This document shows positions 46,760 to 48,784 of a stretch of DNA of 48,784 nt, piece by piece. The notes under the pieces were generated by a model, which was not told the origin of the DNA, ran no database searches, and saw only the letters and a program-made list of their open reading frames with translations. Position 1 is the first letter of the stretch. Each line of letters opens with the position of its first letter. The DNA comes from Paenibacillus sp. TCA20 (GTDB lineage Bacteria; Bacillota; Bacilli; Paenibacillales; Paenibacillaceae), in NCBI RefSeq assembly GCF_000732325.1, contig NZ_BBIW01000023.1, forward strand, positions 1 through 48,784, written 5' to 3'. A program made the position numbers and the translations under genes.

Positions 46760-48223
46760 CTACAAAGCGTAGTTAGGTGCTTCCTTCGTAATCTGTACAT
46801 CATGCGGATGGCTCTCACGTAAGCCAGCATTTGTGATACGAATAAATTGAGTGTCGTTACGAAGCTGATCGAGAGTTTCTGTTCCACAGTAACCCATACC
46901 TGCACGAAGACCACCCATAAGCTGATGAACTGTGTCGCTTAGTGGACCTTTATAAGCTACACGTCCCTCAATTCCTTCCGGTACAAGCTTCTTGCTCTGA
47001 TCATTATCTTGGAAGTAACGGTCTGCACTACCTTTTTTCATAGCGCTGATCGAGCCCATACCCCGATATCCTTTGAAACGGCGGCCTTGATAAATTTCAA
47101 ACTCACCAGGGCTTTCTTCCGTACCTGCAAACAAGCTTCCCATCATAACAGCATGGGCTCCAGCAGCAAGTGCCTTCGTAATTTCTCCGGAGTATTTAAT
47201 ACCTCCATCTGCAATGATAGGAACGTTATATTCTCTTGCAACAGAAGCACAATCATAAATCGCAGTAATTTGAGGTACACCGATACCTGCTACGACACGA
47301 GTCGTACAGATTGAACCTGGACCAATACCGACCTTAACTACAGATGCGCCGGCTTCGATAAGCTCGCGAGTCGCTTCGCCTGTTGCCACGTTACCTGCAA
47401 TGATTGTCAGTTCCGGGTATAGACCACGTAGTTTGCGAACTGCATCAATAATGTTTTTGCTGTGTCCATGTGCTGAGTCGATGGAGATCAAGTCAACACC
47501 GGCTTTAACCAGAGCTTCTGTACGCTCGTATAGATCTTGAGAGATACCAACCGCTGCACCCACCACAAGACGTCCTTGTGCATCTTTGGCTGCGTGAGGG
47601 AATTGGATTGCTTTTTCAATATCTTTAATCGTAATAAGTCCTTTGAGTGTGTTCGTTTCGTCAACCAAAGGAAGTTTCTCAATCTTATGCTTTTGCAGGA
47701 TCTCTTCAGCTTGATCCAAAGTTGTACCCACCGGTGCAGTAACCAGGTTCTCGCTTGTCATTACTTCGGAGATTTTGATGTTGTAATCATGGATGAAACG
47801 CAAATCGCGGTTAGTAAGAATACCAACAAGCTTCTGCTGATCATCGACGATAGGCACACCAGAAATACGGAATTTAGCCATAACACCTTCAGCATCCGAT
47901 ACCAAATGATCTCTGGTCAAAGAAAAAGGGTTCGTAATGACGCCACTCTCGGAACGCTTAACACGATCTACTTCCTCTGCTTGCTGCTCAGCTGTCATAT
48001 TCTTATGAATAATACCAATACCGCCTTCTCTTGCGATGGCAATAGCCAAAGGCGCTTCTGTAACAGTATCCATTGCAGCACTAATGAGTGGAATGTTAAG
48101 CTTGATATTCTCGCTCAAACGAACCGATACATCAACTTGTTTAGGCAAAACCTCAGATTTACGAGGTACTAACAATACATCATCAAACGTTAAACCTTCT
48201 TTACCGAACTTATCTTCCCACAC
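46760..48223 (-). CDS. guaB: IMP dehydrogenase
   Basis: Oxidises IMP to XMP with NAD+, the committed step of GMP synthesis. It has 487 aa: a TIM barrel interrupted by a CBS pair (about 95-205), the active-site loop GPGSICTTR with catalytic C near 308, and the flap with YRGMGS near 400. The start is GTG (48221-48223) behind AAGGAGG. It is monocistronic, directly downstream of an rRNA operon, as guaB is in B. subtilis. No purine riboswitch was seen in its leader of about 90 nt. Confidence 0.97.
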   Translation of the reverse strand: MWEDKFGKEGLTFDDVLLVPRKSEVLPKQVDVSVRLSENIKLNIPLISAAMDTVTEAPLAIAIAREGGIGIIHKNMTAEQQAEEVDRVKRSESGVITNPFSLTRDHLVSDAEGVMAKFRISGVPIVDDQQKLVGILTNRDLRFIHDYNIKISEVMTSENLVTAPVGTTLDQAEEILQKHKIEKLPLVDETNTLKGLITIKDIEKAIQFPHAAKDAQGRLVVGAAVGISQDLYERTEALVKAGVDLISIDSAHGHSKNIIDAVRKLRGLYPELTIIAGNVATGEATRELIEAGASVVKVGIGPGSICTTRVVAGIGVPQITAIYDCASVAREYNVPIIADGGIKYSGEITKALAAGAHAVMMGSLFAGTEESPGEFEIYQGRRFKGYRGMGSISAMKKGSADRYFQDNDQSKKLVPEGIEGRVAYKGPLSDTVHQLMGGLRAGMGYCGTETLDQLRNDTQFIRITNAGLRESHPHDVQITKEAPNYAL

Positions 48224-48317
48224 CAGGATGTTCCTCCTTTATTTATATAGCCTTAAAGATCCGAAAATCAGCCCCATTTGAGAACTTTCGACCGTTTTCT
48301 GAAAATATATTATTGCC

Positions 48318-48347
48318 ATCTTAGCAAAGGCCCATTTGCACTGTCAA
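48318..48347 (-). promoter_or_regulatory. guaB promoter
   Basis: On the minus strand consensus -35 TTGACA (48342-48347) and -10 TAAGAT (48318-48323) are separated by 18 bp. Between here and the rRNA terminator (48348-48525) no other feature was recognised. Confidence 0.75.
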
Positions 48348-48525
48348 GGAAAAGTAACCTGCTATGAAAGAGAGTATTGCACTAGAAAAACAAGTGTATC
48401 TGAGATGCGGACAAAACCTAATTTAATCGAATAATGGCACTCCTGTTTCGTAGAATTGTAATTCGATGAACTTACACCATCTATGACATAGAATGCATCT
48501 TTTTCATGTAATTTATCGCTGAAAA

Positions 48526-48565
48526 TAAAAAAAACAACCCACTTCCTATTAGAGGAAATGGGTTA
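48526..48565 (-). terminator. rRNA operon terminator
   Basis: On the minus strand AACCCA-t-TTCCT pairs with AGGAA-g-TGGGTT around a 5-nt loop, followed by a GTTTTTTTTATTTT tail. It lies directly behind the 5S gene. Confidence 0.88.
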
Positions 48566-48571
48566 TCTTTA

Positions 48572-48688
48572 GCTTGGCGGCGTCCTACTCTCCCAGGACC
48601 TGCGGTCCAAGTACCATCGGCGCTGGAGGGCTTAACGGTCGTGTTCGGGATGGGTACGTGTGGAACCCCTCCGCTATCGCCACCAAAC
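48572..48688 (-). rRNA. rrf: 5S ribosomal RNA
   Basis: A complete 5S rRNA of about 117 nt on the minus strand. The 5' TTTGGTGGCGATAGCGGAGG and the conserved CCCATCCCGAACACG and GGTACTTGGACCG blocks are present, and the 3' end GCCGCCAAGC pairs with the 5' end. It is the last gene of an rRNA operon whose 23S lies outside the window to the right. Confidence 0.97.
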
Positions 48689-48784
48689 ATGATTTTTCGA
48701 AGCTTTCGCTTCTTGAAAAATCGTTATAACAAGGATTTACTCCCTGAAAACTAGATACGAAACAATTCACGATTTATGTTTTTT
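48689..48784 (-). other. 23S-5S intergenic spacer (partial)
   Basis: On the minus strand the spacer contains ATCTAGTTTTCAGGGAGTAA, typical of Bacillales spacers, and a processing hairpin with GATTTTTC/GAAAAATC arms (48691-48723). It runs off the right edge of the window. Confidence 0.7.

Noticed and set aside
48224..48341. purine riboswitch before guaB
   Set aside because: The conserved three-way junction loops of the guanine/adenine aptamer are not present; only a promoter and simple leader are seen.
1..48784. CRISPR arrays, insertion sequences, prophage or toxin-antitoxin loci
   Set aside because: No spaced direct repeats, transposase, integrase or phage-like proteins were found on either strand.

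Overview
The window looks like chromosomal DNA of an endospore-forming, flagellated Firmicute, most likely Paenibacillus or a close relative. Evidence: Bacillus-type housekeeping genes with strong AGGAGG ribosome binding sites; sporulation genes (bofA, spo0F behind a sigma-H-like promoter, a KinA/KinE-type kinase, a small acid-soluble spore protein P gene); a Bacillus-type large SRP RNA; an encoded tRNA CCA end; and delta subunit RpoE. Taxon assignment is inference from protein resemblance and gene order, not from a database search. No phage, transposon, CRISPR array or plasmid gene was seen; this is core chromosome, probably close to oriC.

The window is the segment between two rRNA operons. 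Its left edge (1-312) is the tandem-promoter leader of an rrn operon whose 16S gene lies just outside, read leftward. Its right edge (48572-48784) holds the 5S gene and part of the 23S-5S spacer of another leftward rrn operon. Nearly all housekeeping genes are on the minus strand, as expected if oriC lies to the right.

Layout from left to right. 315-4471: bofA, yaaL, recR, ybaB, dnaX and SRP RNA, the classical origin-proximal block. 4543-18353: rpmE, rho, murA, fba, spo0F, pyrG, rpoE, a divergent subtilase, argS, ywiB, speB, speE, which in B. subtilis lie together on the other side of oriC. 18386-24296: a six-gene Mrp Na+/H+ antiporter operon in which subunits A and B are fused. 24447-30061: pbpG, ywhD, an M1 metallopeptidase and a membrane protein. 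30235-30983: an NlpC/P60 wall hydrolase under a c-di-AMP riboswitch. 31111-33009: an acetyltransferase, cytochrome c, pterin dehydratase and a small hypothetical. 33157-34738: motAB. 34850-37893: rluF and a sporulation-type histidine kinase. 38137-39362: a DnaA-box-rich intergenic region, tadA and a RimJ-like acetyltransferase. 39540-41434: a lipoprotein and a small sspP operon. 41564-48223: tRNA-Ser, serS, pdxT, pdxS, dacA, guaB.

Functional themes: nucleotide supply (pyrG, guaB), translation (argS, serS, tRNA-Ser, rpmE, SRP RNA, tadA, rluF), wall synthesis and remodelling (murA, pbpG, dacA, NlpC), transcription control (rho, rpoE), the sporulation phosphorelay (kinase and Spo0F), polyamines (speEB) and vitamin B6 (pdxST). 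The most interesting non-coding signals are a probable small structured RNA divergent from the subtilase (12578-12670), a c-di-AMP aptamer whose 3' end is the ribosome binding site of its target, a pyrG leader with a GGGC start and two tandem terminators, and a DnaA-box cluster upstream of tadA.
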